In this document: positions 13,512-25,781 of the stretch, piece after piece | How positions within the stretch are numbered: the first letter of the stretch is position 1 | Layout of the letters: each line of letters starts with the position of its first letter | Assembly: GCA_025677815.1 (NCBI GenBank) | Contig: JAIXMP010000048.1 | Location: 62,001-126,000 of the forward strand | DNA: 64,000 bases | Reading direction: 5' to 3' | DNA from: Phascolomyces articulosus | Lineage: Eukaryota > Mucoromycota > Mucoromycetes > Mucorales > Lichtheimiaceae | The notes under the pieces: generated by a model | The model's input: only the letters and a program-made list of their open reading frames with translations | What the model was told of the DNA's origin: nothing | The model's database searches: none | Program-made: the position numbers and the translations under genes

Positions 13512-14000
13512 GCCAAATACAAAGATCGAAAAATCAGCACATGAATTATCTCCTCAGTCAACTAGCAATAGACCAGATTGTAAAATCTCTGAAATGAGAG
13601 GAATTCATTTTGGTGTCTCACAAAGATTTGGAGAAGTCAAAAGAGAATCCAAGTGCAGTGAAAAGTACATGCTTGCAAAGGACCCTCTCCCTCTAGGCGT
13701 ATTGGGAAGGATTGCCTGGATTTGGATAGTATGGATAGTGTTTTATTATTCCAGTGTTTTGGTAAGCCTTTTGATTAAGTTTCTATGAGGGGCAAGGGGG
13801 ACATAGTGAATTAATTAAAAGCTTTTTGTTAAATGAATTTTTACTTTGTTATTGTTCAGGCCATACTATACCCTTTAATGTAATTACATTAATCGGTGAT
13901 GGACTCTATGCCATGATTGAAATGGAAACAGTGATATTTCCAAGAACACTGAAGGAAATGATGATGATCACATTGTTGCAAAACCCTACTCAACATAATA
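13512..14000 (+). pseudogene. Relic of a possible PD-(D/E)XK-like family
   Basis: Two coding-like blocks are visible. The first (from about 13512, after a TTTTAG acceptor) contains SPQSTSNRPD, then about 20 residues later RFGEVKRESK and LAKDPLPLGVLGRIA. The second (from about 13860, after TTGTTCAG) reads GHTIPFNVITLIGDGLYAMI and then EMETVIFPRTL. The order RPD ... GEVK ... L-x-x-D-x-x-x-LG recalls uncharacterised protein families that I believe are multicopy in Mucorales. The D and ExK residues fit a PD-(D/E)XK nuclease fold, which is inference only. The obvious donor at about 13760 is in phase 0 while the second block needs phase 1, so the two blocks do not splice cleanly. The gene looks truncated and decayed. 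Confidence 0.45.
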
Positions 14001-14004
14001 ACCT

Positions 14005-14092
14005 ATTTCTCGAAGAGAACTACTACATGCGTAGGTTACATACTAGTCATCTTAGTACCAGCCTACGTGTGTAGTAATTCTTTTCGAGAAAT
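14005..14092. repeat. 31-bp imperfect inverted repeat (large hairpin)
   Basis: The left arm 14005-14035 and right arm 14062-14092 are reverse complements except at 4 of 31 positions, with a 26-bp spacer. The arms begin ATTTCTCGAA and their inner ends read CGTAGG. It lies at the 3' edge of the relic at 13512-14000, so it may be a palindromic end of a mobile element or a small foldback element. Confidence 0.85.
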
Positions 14093-17000
14093 TTAATAAA
14101 AGTAATAACATGCGGCCGCTCATGGATATGTCAAGGGAAACACTCGGTACGCCAGATTTCAAAGCTATCATTAATACCCGTAAAAACAGCACCATGTTGA
14201 CGTACATTAATTTTGTATAAACCAACCGTTACTTTATTCTTTTATCTTATCATCAACTTAAGTTATCGTTGCAATCATATCATTATATAATTACATATAT
14301 ATCATATCATCTAACCACATTCCTCATATTCCTGTATCGTTTTACCCCGTTCAAACATTCTATCCAATCATATGTATATTCTCATTGCTGAAAAACCATA
14401 AATAGTATAGTTGTAAATATCTTTAACTCAAAATCACCGTTTCTTTTCACTTACAAATAAATGTCCTTCTAGTAGCTTCAACTGTTATTCATGTTATTTT
14501 AGCGAATGAATTATGTATTGAACCGAACCATGATTATTTTTTTGCATTGTATTGCACTGTTAAGATACTTATCTGTCGTTGTTCTGGTAAATGTCATACG
14601 CATATGAGATAATAAATGGACCCCTAATATCAGAAGCGTAGCATCTGGCGAACCGTCAATGAAAAAGAATGATTTTGTTATGTGTTCTATTAGCATTTTT
14701 TTTCTAAATAAACCAAGTTTTTATTAGGGTCATTCGTTAAATAAAAGGGTAAAAGAGGAAAATTTCTCGGAAAAAAAGTATATAATAAAGCGGATCAAAC
14801 ATTATTTTTCTTGTTTGGTCATTTATACCTGTGTATAAGCATAACAAATATGATGTGTGTTGAGCGGAAACTGAATTAATTTATAGTTTTTGAGGAAAGA
14901 GAGATTAACAAAAATATAAACGAGAATAAAAAAAGATTATTGAATTTGCAAGATCAATTCCAAAAGCCTTTTATAACTTGGATATTATAAACGCAATATA
15001 TATCAGTGTGTGTTATAAGCACACGTCTCACGTACTATTATGTTTCAAATAGTTGAGGTAATATATCGTTTTTCTTGAATTTGTTGAAAGGTATTATAAT
15101 AAACCCACATGTATTTTTCTGACTTTACATTCTATCCATTTTTCTTGTATAGCAACGTTTGATGTGTTCTGTGACATGTACGTCTTGGAATTAATCCAAT
15201 AACGATATTAAATTTAAATATTATACATATCAGCTTTCGTAGTATGAATATTGAAAGTTGACATTTCGGCAGAGTTCATTGTAAAGGTGCCAATTACACT
15301 GATATGAATTTTATACCTTGATTACTCCCGTTAGAATTTATTACCGTTGAATATAATGAAAAAATAAGGATGGTTTAAGATTGAGTCATTAGAGCTTTGG
15401 CGTCTCGTACCAAACTTTTCATGTTATCGCTTATAAAAAAAAACTTGTAATTTTTTATTCTTGACTTGCCTACATTGTAATAACAATTCAAAAAAAACCT
15501 GCTTAATATATATTGTGTTACTATTGAAAAAAAACATCATTTTATACAATAAGTTGGTAATATAAATAATGAATTCATCATGCACTATTCAATCTTTTGC
15601 TGTTATTAGCTGAAGCAATGCTTTTTATATAGAAGCATTCGTTAATATGTGCATTAATGGACTCAATAATGATGAAGTGTGTGATTCACTAAAAAAAATA
15701 GCACAATGCGTGTGTGCCGGGAAACGTTTATTTGTGTATGATTATTACCACTGCATACATGAATGAACACATATTTCCCCCTCTTTATCATAGGATTATT
15801 TTATCGTAATATATTTGAATTTAAATAAATCATTACTGTGTGAATATCTTTTGTCTAGACCTTTAAAATTGTCCATCATTTGGGGAATAATACATACATC
15901 TTTCCTAATAGTTATTAATGTCAATAATAAAAATGTAGGGTAGATCGCCATTATGTATTAGGTATAGGATGCAAACAACTTTTTCTTTGTGTGTGAGTAT
16001 ATGGCCAGATAATAAACATAATTATTAGATTGAGAATATTCTATATATAAAATTGAACCCCTCCTTCATTTTGTTATGCAATGATTTATTACATCTTTTA
16101 CCATTATTAACAAGGAGGTTATTATATACGAACATTCACTATTAAAAAAAGCTCCTCTGATTTTCAATCAATTTATCATCATGATTAAGAAGACATAATA
16201 CTCATAATGAAAAAGAACAAGTTATATTATATCCAACTTCTTTTGTTATTATTACGATGTTGTGCTACCATCTAAATAACTCTTTTTTATTAAGTATAAT
16301 CAACTTGTTCATCATCATTATTGTTGTCAGTGACCTATTCTTGTTGATAATCCCACTTTTTTTTTTTTATTAGAACGACTGTGATAGCAGACGATGAAAA
16401 TGTCAAAAGGATGTTTATAGTAAAAGAAGTTTGGATAATCCGGGAAAATCACTTTCCTTCCCTCTCCCCCTTTTTACTATTATTACACATAATCCATTTT
16501 CACCATTGACCAATGGATGATGAATATAATAAATCGTATGCGTTTGCTATGCACAAGTTTTTCTTTTTAAAAATGCGTCTCCTTATGTTCTTTTGAAAAA
16601 GTAGTTACTTTTAGTGCCACTTTGTGTTGATCAGATATCGGGCCGAACAAATAAGACTGAAGTAACCATCATGGCATAACAGCATTCTCCTCTCTGGTAG
16701 GAATATATAATTTAGAACTGTGAGAAAACTTTAACGAAATCTGGAACGGGAAAACGCATTGAATATATATAAGACACCCAGTGTGTGGTGTTTATGATAA
16801 TCTATTTATAATCTTTATTATTGTTACTTATTATGTGTCAAATAATAATCTCCCGTATAATGGTCGACACTATTTGATACGCTCTGGAATAGAGTCTTTT
16901 TTTATGTATTATACAATGATAACAGTAATTATCCATAAGAAGGATTCGATTACATAATACCATATAGAATGGAATATATAATAATGGAAATTGAGAAATG

Positions 17001-18364
17001 TAGAAAAGGGATAGTTTGTATTTTTCTGACTTTTTTTTAACTCAATAAGCATAAAATAAGGGGTGAGAGTCACATCACAGTACTGCAAGAAGAAGAGCTT
17101 ACCACCCATGAAGATGTCTTCTGTAAAGATAGTGCCAAGGAGGAAGTAGGGGTTTAACTTTAATGAAGTACATGATGTATGTTGCTGTTTTCTTTTTTTT
17201 CTTTTTACCATAGAAACAGTAACCGTAAAATACTTGAATTATAGTAATATACTAATCTATGGAATAATGTGGGTGCGTTTAACAGTCTGTTACTGTATGG
17301 ATGAAAAGATATTAATTTAGTAAACTTCAATAATACTACTATGAGGCAATAACAACACATCACTATAATAATTACTCAAGCCACTGGTTAAAAAGAGATA
17401 ATTTATAAACAAAACTCTCCTTATTCTTTTAATCTATACCATTTACCCGTATAACTAACCTATTTTTATATATATTTTTTTGAAAGGAAATTAAAAAAAT
17501 GGATCGATTCCCTTTAAAATGAAAAAGAAGACAATAGAACACGTTTTATTGATTTTTTTTATAAAGGTGTAAATACAGATCTTTGGTTTTTTATTTGACA
17601 TGCTGTGCTTCGTTACCTTTTTTTTTTAGACAAAAAGACATATTTTTGATAAAAAAGATTTTTTTTTTTGGTTTTCGTTTGTGCTACACATGCAGATCAA
17701 ATGAGGCACTAACCACTTTTTTATTCTTCTGTCCTACACACGCGTTCTACATAATCCTACGCGCGCTATACGTAAATAGAGTAATCTTACTATAACAACA
17801 ACCTATCGATCTCAAAAAAATATTACACAACACGATCGCACGTGTCATACATAATTATGGGAATGATGGTGGCTGTAAAATAAAATAGAAAAAAAAAATA
17901 TTACTGTGTCAATTTATTATACTAATTATAATACATACAAAAAAAAAGACAACATGATGATGGCTGCATAATTACTATCTCAAATAAGAAAGGCGGGCGA
18001 CGTTACTATGATCTTTTTATACTGATAATTATATGTCAATTTTGATGCAAACGATATTAAAGTTTTCGAGCGGCGGTATTCTTTCAAAAAGATCGGCTTA
18101 CTGTTTTACTTAAAACAGAGTAATGCTCGTTGTACAACAACTAAACAAATTCACAAGGCGTAAAAAGGTACTGCTTTAACAGGATCGGTTCCCATTTTTC
18201 ATTATCCCCCAAACCCATTTCTCCCCCCCCTCTTTAAAGAAGAACGAACTAGATCATCAACAATCAAATAATTTGTTATATTACTTATCGTAACGTAATT
18301 TTTTTTTTAGTTTTTTCCCTTCTTTTTCCTCTTTTCATTCTTTTTTTTTTTTATAAAAAGAACA
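14093..18364. other. Large non-coding region before transporter copy 3
   Basis: About 4.3 kb of very AT-rich DNA without a gene I can support. The longest open frame (100 codons, minus strand, 17211-16909) is rich in Lys, Phe, Tyr and Ile and matches nothing I know. The last 150 bp before 18365 are strongly pyrimidine-rich, as upstream of the other transporter copies. Confidence 0.55.
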
Positions 18365-20552
18365 ATGTCATCTACCACCAAAGAGGAATTGAATCATGGT
18401 GATGAAAATAATAATGATAATTCTTACAGTAAAGAAACATTAAATGATCCAGAATCAAATCCAACAACAAAAGATCAACAAAGAAATTCTGCAGTCTCTT
18501 CAACATGTCATTCAAAAGATACACGATCCGAAACATTAATAGAACAACCACATTGTATTCATCGTCCATTCAAAAAGTTAATGATTGCTTGTATTGGATC
18601 ATTCACTGGTATTATTTCACCATTCTCTAGTACCATTTATTATCCAGCACTCACACCTATTAGTGAGGTAATTCTATCATGATATATTTGGTGAACTTAT
18701 TGATTTCATGACAAAAGAGAGGAATGTATAATAACTCTTCTCTTGATCATAGGACTTTCATGTCACAATTACACTTGTCAATTTGACAGTAACAATGTAT
18801 ATGATATTTCAAGCTTTCTCACCAAGTTTTTGGGGTCCAATTGCTGATTTATGGGGTCGACGTCCAATTTTCCTTGCCACTTTAACAATTTATAGTGGTG
18901 TATGTATTGGATTAGCCTTGGCACCTAATTTTCCTGTATTTCTTGTTTTACGAATGTTACAAGCTTTTGGTTCAAGTTCCAGTGGTGCCCTTGGTATGTA
19001 ATGATAATAATACCAATCATTAGATTCATTACCCTGAAACTAATGTTTTATATATATTGTTTAGGCGCTGGTGTTATTGGCGATATCACTACACCTTCAG
19101 AGTAATTCTTTTTCATATTATCGATCTCTCTCTCCTCCCTCTCCCTCAATTTTATTATTATTTCCATCAATCGTACTCATTTCATTTAATTGTGTCTGGT
19201 ACACATATCGGCACGGACCACAGACGTGGGGCATATTTTAGTATTTATACGTCATGCGTGATGGCAACTACCGCATTTGGACCTATCGTAGGAGGCGCAA
19301 TTGCACAACAACTCACATGGAGGTACATACAAGCAAAAAACAAAACAAATAATAACAACTTGCGTGGCATTTTCATTTTTACATAAACACAAACAGCATC
19401 ATGACGATGAAAATTAACAAAACGAACGAAATAAAAAAAAAAAATAGATGGGTTTTTTGGGTTTTACTTATGATCGGTGTCCTATCCATATTTGTGGTTT
19501 TATTTTTCTTGCCCGAAACGCTCCGATCACTAGTTGGTAATGGAAGTGGCTATGCTAATCCAACTCCATCTCAATGGCTCAAAAGGAAAATGTCAAAGCC
19601 AGTTCAAGATCAAAATTACACCAATACAACTATGACGACAACGAAAAAAAATAACTCTCATTTTCGTCAATTACCCAACTTTATTCGACCTTTTATGGTT
19701 TTACGTTATCCCGATGTGATCACCGTTTTAATCATTAATGGATGTTATTATGCTATCTTGTTTGTGTATATGACAACGACACCTACCCATTTCCAAGCAA
19801 TTTATGGTTTAAACACACTTCAAGTCGGTCTATGTTATATTCCTTATGGCATTGGAAGTGTCATAGGTTCTTTCCTTGCAGGTCGGATTTTGAATCGTGA
19901 TTTTAGAATTGTGGCTCGAAAACAAGGAATGTTACCCGAACAAGTAAAAAAATCAGGCAAATTAGATCCAGACTTTCCTATTTATCGTGCACGGTTACGA
20001 TCTGCTTGGTTACAATTTACTATTTCTCAGCTTGTCACTATTGCTTATGGGTGGACGTTATATGTGCAGGCACATCTTGCTGTACCTCTTGTTTTACAAT
20101 TTATTGGTATATATATTTTAATTCAACAAAAATCAATCATGATGATATACTCATATTAGCATTTGTTTTTTTTTATAGTTGGGCTTAGTATAGCTTCAGT
20201 TCTCAATTGTTGTCAAACTTTAATGGTCGATTTGTTCCCTAACAGTAGTGCGTCGATCACAGGCACAGGCAATATTATTAAAAGTTCACTTGGGTAAGAA
20301 AAAATAGCTTTATTTTACCAAATTGAAAAATACAGTGATATTTACTAATGACTTCTGTTTATATTTATCTATTATAGTGCATTGGCAACAGCAACAATTG
20401 AACCTGGAATCGAAAGTATTGGATTAGGCTGGATGTTTACCACTCTTGGTTTGATCTTGACGTTGAGTAATGCATTTATACCCGTATTGATCAAGTATGG
20501 TCCAGAATGGAGCAAAAAACGGAGGGAAGCAGCAGCAGCAGCAACAGCGTAA
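18365..20552 (+). CDS. DHA1-type MFS transporter, array copy 3
   Basis: Predicted MFS exporter, 542 aa. Exons are 18365-18667, 18753-18993, 19065-19101, 19224-19322, 19448-20106, 20179-20293 and 20378-20552; phases join in frame. A polar N-tail of about 70 residues (Ser/Asn/Glu-rich) precedes IISPFSSTIYYPAL in TM1. Motif A is GPIADLWGRRPIFLA, and the PETLRSLVGNGSGYANPTP segment is kept. The C-terminal tail ends in a short alanine run encoded by GCA repeats. It is the first copy after the 8.4-kb gap and groups by eye with copies 4 and 5 (ISEV at the exon 1 boundary, in place of the ISQ of copies 1, 2, 6 and 7). The substrate is unknown. Confidence 0.93.
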
Positions 20553-22657
20553 ATTCATATATATTATTTTTTATGTGATATATACTTTTAAATCTATTTT
20601 TTTTTTTTTATAAACAAACCCATTCTTCTTATTAATAATCATAACACCATCAACAACAACAAACGCATCATAATAACAATAAATCTGCGCATGTAATTAT
20701 AATAATAAAGCATATTATATATAAATATATATATAAACACCATTAGATTTTTGAATTAAAATTTAAAGCATCACATCTTGTTATATATACTGGTAATATC
20801 ATTATCATTCCGAGATTCTATAGAGTAAAGCAAGATATAGAAGTATGCATAAAGTTTGTTTCATGCTGTGCGACCAAAAATGATACACGTCCGGCGTCAA
20901 ATTCATAAAACAGGTTTTTAAACCTTCCAATGTACATATTTGTTTTCTACTTGGAGTAATTATTTGGCATGACATTTGCATTGTAATAATTGTATAATTC
21001 AATCTAACCACTAAGGCAAAAGGACCAAGTGAGGAAAATAAATGAGCTGCCATACCTGGAAAATCATTTAGAAAATTGAACAATGTCATAATTGCAATAC
21101 AACTGATTAATTGGAAACATATTACCAGTTTATTATCATTTTTAAGTGACCTTTTTCATTAAGCAAGAACAGTCCCAATTTAATTATGACAGTATATTGC
21201 TTGTTATCATCATTAATAAAGCAATTGCTTAATACAGCAACATTAATATAATAATTATATACCACTATTATAACGTAATACTTGTTACCCTAGTCATCAA
21301 TTGTTTTATAGGCAACACTATAATATTCAATATATGATACTTTATCCATCACCATGATAATGATTCAAGTTCTTCCTAATAAAAAAAATTCTGCTCATTT
21401 GGTTTTTCTATCGTGTATATACAGTAAATATGTGCCGTATTTCTTTTTCTCCGTAAAAACTTAATGTAAATGGATAATGCTAATGCACTGTCTTTAATAA
21501 CAAATAAGCATGACTTTATGCCCAAAGTTTAGCCACATAGCCGTAATAAACTGGGCGTTCTCATATTTTCCAAACTACTACTTTTTACTCAAGATAAAGA
21601 ATATTATTACGTTTTTTTTTATCATCGTTATCATCATTATGCTCTTGCTATCATCCAAAATATATAATTGAAAAATAGTACTATATAATCTATATCACAC
21701 AAAAAAAGAACAAAAAAGGAACCTTTATCAATTTCGTCATCGTCATTTTTCTTTCGTAGTCAGTGATCTAGAATCTTGATTGCTTTGTTGATGTATATGA
21801 TTCACGCTAACGCATGAGCGTGTGACAAACAACTTATCGCAACGGGCATCGTTGTAAACTATTTCGCGATCATGCAAAAGAAAAGTGGAGTGCGAAAGAG
21901 CGGATCAAAAAAAAAAAAAGTTTTCTGAGTGTGAATGACTATACACAGTCAAAACCAAATACTTAAAACAATGGGATAAATTTATTCCAGGTTCCAGCCA
22001 TTTTACTGAATTTGTATATGAGCATACGTAAGCAGATTTCCCTTTTAGTTGATTTTGGATCTTTCAACCAATCATCCAATAGAAAAATGTCGGATCGGCG
22101 ACAATGCCGTTAATGCATTAAAAAAAAGGTACGCTTATGTTATGATTATATTATATTTTGTATCTAAGATTATATTTGTACTTGTTGATCTACACTTGTT
22201 TAATAGTTGTATAATGTAGTAGATATAATCAGTAAAATGAAATGGAAGGAGCATATTTCTATTTTTGACGGGGAAAACCTTTTACCGCTTTTTTTTTTCT
22301 AGATTCCCCACCAACCATCAGCTGGTTTCATGGTTCCATGGAGACATAATAGGCTTCTATTTGTACAACAAGCGATCATCATTTTACTCATATTAACAAA
22401 TCAAAAATATAACAAGAAACTAATCAGTATATGTTTCTTTTTGATGACGGATCATAAATCCATGCGTTGTACCAATTACGTGAAAAGGAACAAAAAATGC
22501 CATCCATTTTTGAAACAAAAAGGAAAAAAAACCATGTTAAAGGCAAAAATTGAATTATTTTTGTGATTACTCGGTTGTTTACTCTCTTTTTATTAGATTT
22601 CTATATACTGATCTAATTTACGACTGGATCTGTTGTCCAATTACCAATTCCATTATC
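20553..22657. other. Intergenic region between transporter copies 3 and 4
   Basis: About 2.1 kb with no recognisable gene. A frame open upstream of copy 4 (from 22550) runs into its first exon. I treat this as leader sequence because the other copies start with a polar tail, not a hydrophobic one. Confidence 0.5.
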
Positions 22658-24957
22658 ATGTCATATCACGAAAACGAGGAAAAGATGCATGATAGGAATG
22701 ACGAAGAAGATACTCAATCTTCAACTCATCATGGTATTCTATTAACTGATGAAGAAACTGCCAAAGATGATAATTCAATTTCCGATGGTATAGTACGCGA
22801 TCATCACCATCATCAGCATCATGAGGAAAAGAATAGCAATGATATTGTAATGGCAATCATTGAAAATGATGGACAACAACAGCAACAGCAGCCTTATTGT
22901 ATTCATTCCAGAACCAAGAAACTTTTGATTACTATTATGGTATCATCTGCTGCCATTATATCTCCCTTTTCTGGTACAATCTATTACCCTGCTCTTACTT
23001 TAATTAGTGAGGTAACAATGATATAATATTTTATTTTTCATATGGAGGAAATTATCATGATTGTGCAAGTAACAAGTAACAAGTAACAATAATAATAATG
23101 ACAACATCTGTGATATTTTTAGGATTTTGATGTCTCCATCTCACTCATTAATATATCAGTCACGGTGTATATGGTCTTTCAAGCTGTATCGCCTTCATTT
23201 TGGGGTCCTTGTTCTGATATATATGGTCGTCGTCCGATTTATCTTAGTACAATGACAATCTTTATTGGTGTCTGTATTGCCCTTGCCAATGCTCCTTCTT
23301 ATCCCGTACTTCTTGTGCTACGCATGTTGCAATCCTTTAGTGCTTCATCTACCATAGCAATTGGTAAAAAAATTTTCTATTGCATTTTTTTTTCTATCTC
23401 ATTATTATAATGTATTAAATTTAGAATACACTTTATCATAGGTGCTGGTGTAATTGGAGACATAACTACACCTGCAGAGTAAGTATATATAGATAATTCA
23501 TTGAGCCATCTGTTATATAATATGATAGATACTAAATCATCATAATTCAAACTTTTATATAGACGCGGAGCCTATTATAGTATCTATACAGCAACAACAT
23601 TGTCCTCCACAGCCATTGGTCCAGTCGTGGGTGGTGTAATTGCAGATAAACTTTCTTGGAGGTAAATTGATTTAAAAATATTACATTTTATAATTACAGA
23701 GTTTTAGTAGAGGTGCTCAGTGCATAGGCCTATCTACGAAACGATTACGTATATACAAAAAAACATTCCATGTCAAGCTACATCTATAAGAAAAAAACAA
23801 ACAAAATACTAGGTGGGTTTTCTGGATATTGTTAATCATCGGTGCAGTGACGTTAATCACGGTCCTTTTCTTTTTACCGGAAACATTACGAGCGATTGTT
23901 GGTAATGGATCCATGCCAATCAATCTGACTCCTTTTGAATGGATCAAGCAAAAAAGAAGTTTATCATTGTCAAAACAACAACAACAGCAACAAAAACCAT
24001 TATCGCAAGAAGAAAAAACGGTACTACACAATCAAAAGACACGTTTCAAGAAAATCCCCAATTTTATTAGTGCCTTTATGGTTCTACGTCATCCTGATGT
24101 AATTTTGATTATGCTCATTAATGGATGTTTTATGGCTATGTTATTCACATTGATGACAACGACATCGACCCAATATCCGCTTGTTTATACTTTGGATACA
24201 TTACAAGTGGGGTTATGTTATATTCCTTATGGTGTGGGGTCCGTACTAGGTTCCTTGACTACGGGAAGATTATTGAATCGAGATTTTATGATCGTTGCTC
24301 ATCAATATGGAATGGATCCTCAACAAGTGAGAAAAACCGGCAAATTGACCTTGGATTTTCCTATCTATCTTGCACGTTTACGAACTGTTTGGATATATAT
24401 GGTAATCTGTCAATTGGTGATCCTTGTGTATGGTTGGGTGCTTTATATGAAAGTCCATCTGGCTATCCCTCTCATTTTATTGTTTATTGGTATGATAATA
24501 CATATATATTCTGACATTTTATACATGTTATGTTTGTGAGTCTCTGTAATATTCTAATTGATTTTTTTTAAAAAAAAAAGCTGGTATAACTGTTGCATCT
24601 ATAATGAATGTGTGCCAGACATTAGTGATTGATCTTTTTCCAGGCAAAACTGCATCGATCACAGCCAAAAGCAATTTTGTTCGAAGTTTGTTCGGGTATA
24701 AATATATTGTATACTAATATCATATATTTTCAATCTTGTGATATTAATATGTCTTACTACTATTTATTAGTGCTTTAATCACAGCAACGATTCAACCTGG
24801 CATTGAACGTGTTGGATTAGGATGGATATTCACTATTATCGGACTAATTTTAACGATTCCTACGGGTTGTGTACCTATCTTGATCAAATTTGGACCACGA
24901 TGGTGGAGAGAAAGAATAGAACAGCAAGAGAAGAAACATGGAAAGCAGGAGCTTTAA
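22658..24957 (+). CDS. DHA1-type MFS transporter, array copy 4
   Basis: Predicted MFS exporter, 569 aa. Exons are 22658-23011, 23123-23363, 23442-23478, 23563-23661, 23813-24489, 24581-24695 and 24771-24957. The ATG at 22658 (MSYHENEEK) was chosen because it begins the acidic, His-rich tail; an in-frame ATG at 22550 would add 36 hydrophobic residues. Motif A reads GPCSDIYGRRPIYLS and PETLRAIVGNGS is present, but the usual GYANPTP that follows is changed to MPINLTP. The cytosolic loop contains a CAA-encoded glutamine run, and the N-tail has both His and Gln runs. The last exon ends in a Lys/Glu-rich tail. Family is certain, substrate unknown. Confidence 0.92.
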
Positions 24958-25781
24958 AATAAGAAACCCTCATACTACTTTGTTTACAATAATATACTCC
25001 ACCACCATAGTTCTTTAATTAAACATATATCTTATTTACACTCTTGTATAGTAGAATATCTTTCACACATTAATAACAGTATACATGTATATAAGCAATT
25101 GTTAGTCATTGCCAAGTAATATTATTCATCTTCTCCATACGATAATTGTATTGTTATCAACTTTAATGTGGACAGCAAGCGTATTTTAAATTACCAAATT
25201 TGGTATTATTATCGATAAAAAAAAACACATTCCTCGTGTTCATAAGGAAAGGAAAGTCCTGAGTGAACTTGAGATGGTTTTTTTTTGAAACTACGAATGA
25301 AAAAAGTCCTGATTGGTTTAGTTTTGTATCCTAACTTCAGCATGTCCAGTGTATTATTCATTTTTAGGGAGAAGTATTTCTTAAAATGCAATGCAAGAGT
25401 CCTATTAGGATGATTTAGAATTATGCTTCACAAGTTGATATTTACATAATAATACGAGAAAGGTGATCATCTGTTATGAATCAAAATATTCATCATGGAG
25501 AGAAGAAAAGAGCTTATAATCAATGTTGCACTTCTGGTAAACTATTTTCCTCCTTCCGATAATAATTTTATATACCGTGGGTTCCTGAATTGCAAAACAT
25601 ATAAAAAGGGCGCGGAGATTTAGAGAAATCGTTCAACATCACCTCCCTTTTTTATTTCTTTTACCCTTCCTTTTTTTTTTTTTCTCAAACACACCCACCC
25701 ACTTTTTACTATAGCACCTTTTATACCTACCCTATCCATTTATTATTCTTTTTTTTTTTTTTAAAAAAAAGTGCTTAGAAC
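24958..25781. other. Intergenic region with promoter of transporter copy 5
   Basis: No gene. It holds the TATA element at 25600-25608 followed by a long C/T-rich leader up to the start codon at 25782. Confidence 0.55.
25600..25608 (+). promoter_or_regulatory. TATA box candidate of transporter copy 5
   Basis: TATAAAAAG lies 182 bp upstream of the ATG at 25782 and is followed by a purine stretch and then pyrimidine-rich tracts. Position and sequence fit a fungal core promoter. Confidence 0.5.

Noticed and set aside
16909..17211. 100-codon minus-strand open frame
   Set aside because: Its composition is that of AT-rich spacer and no domain or intron structure supports it.
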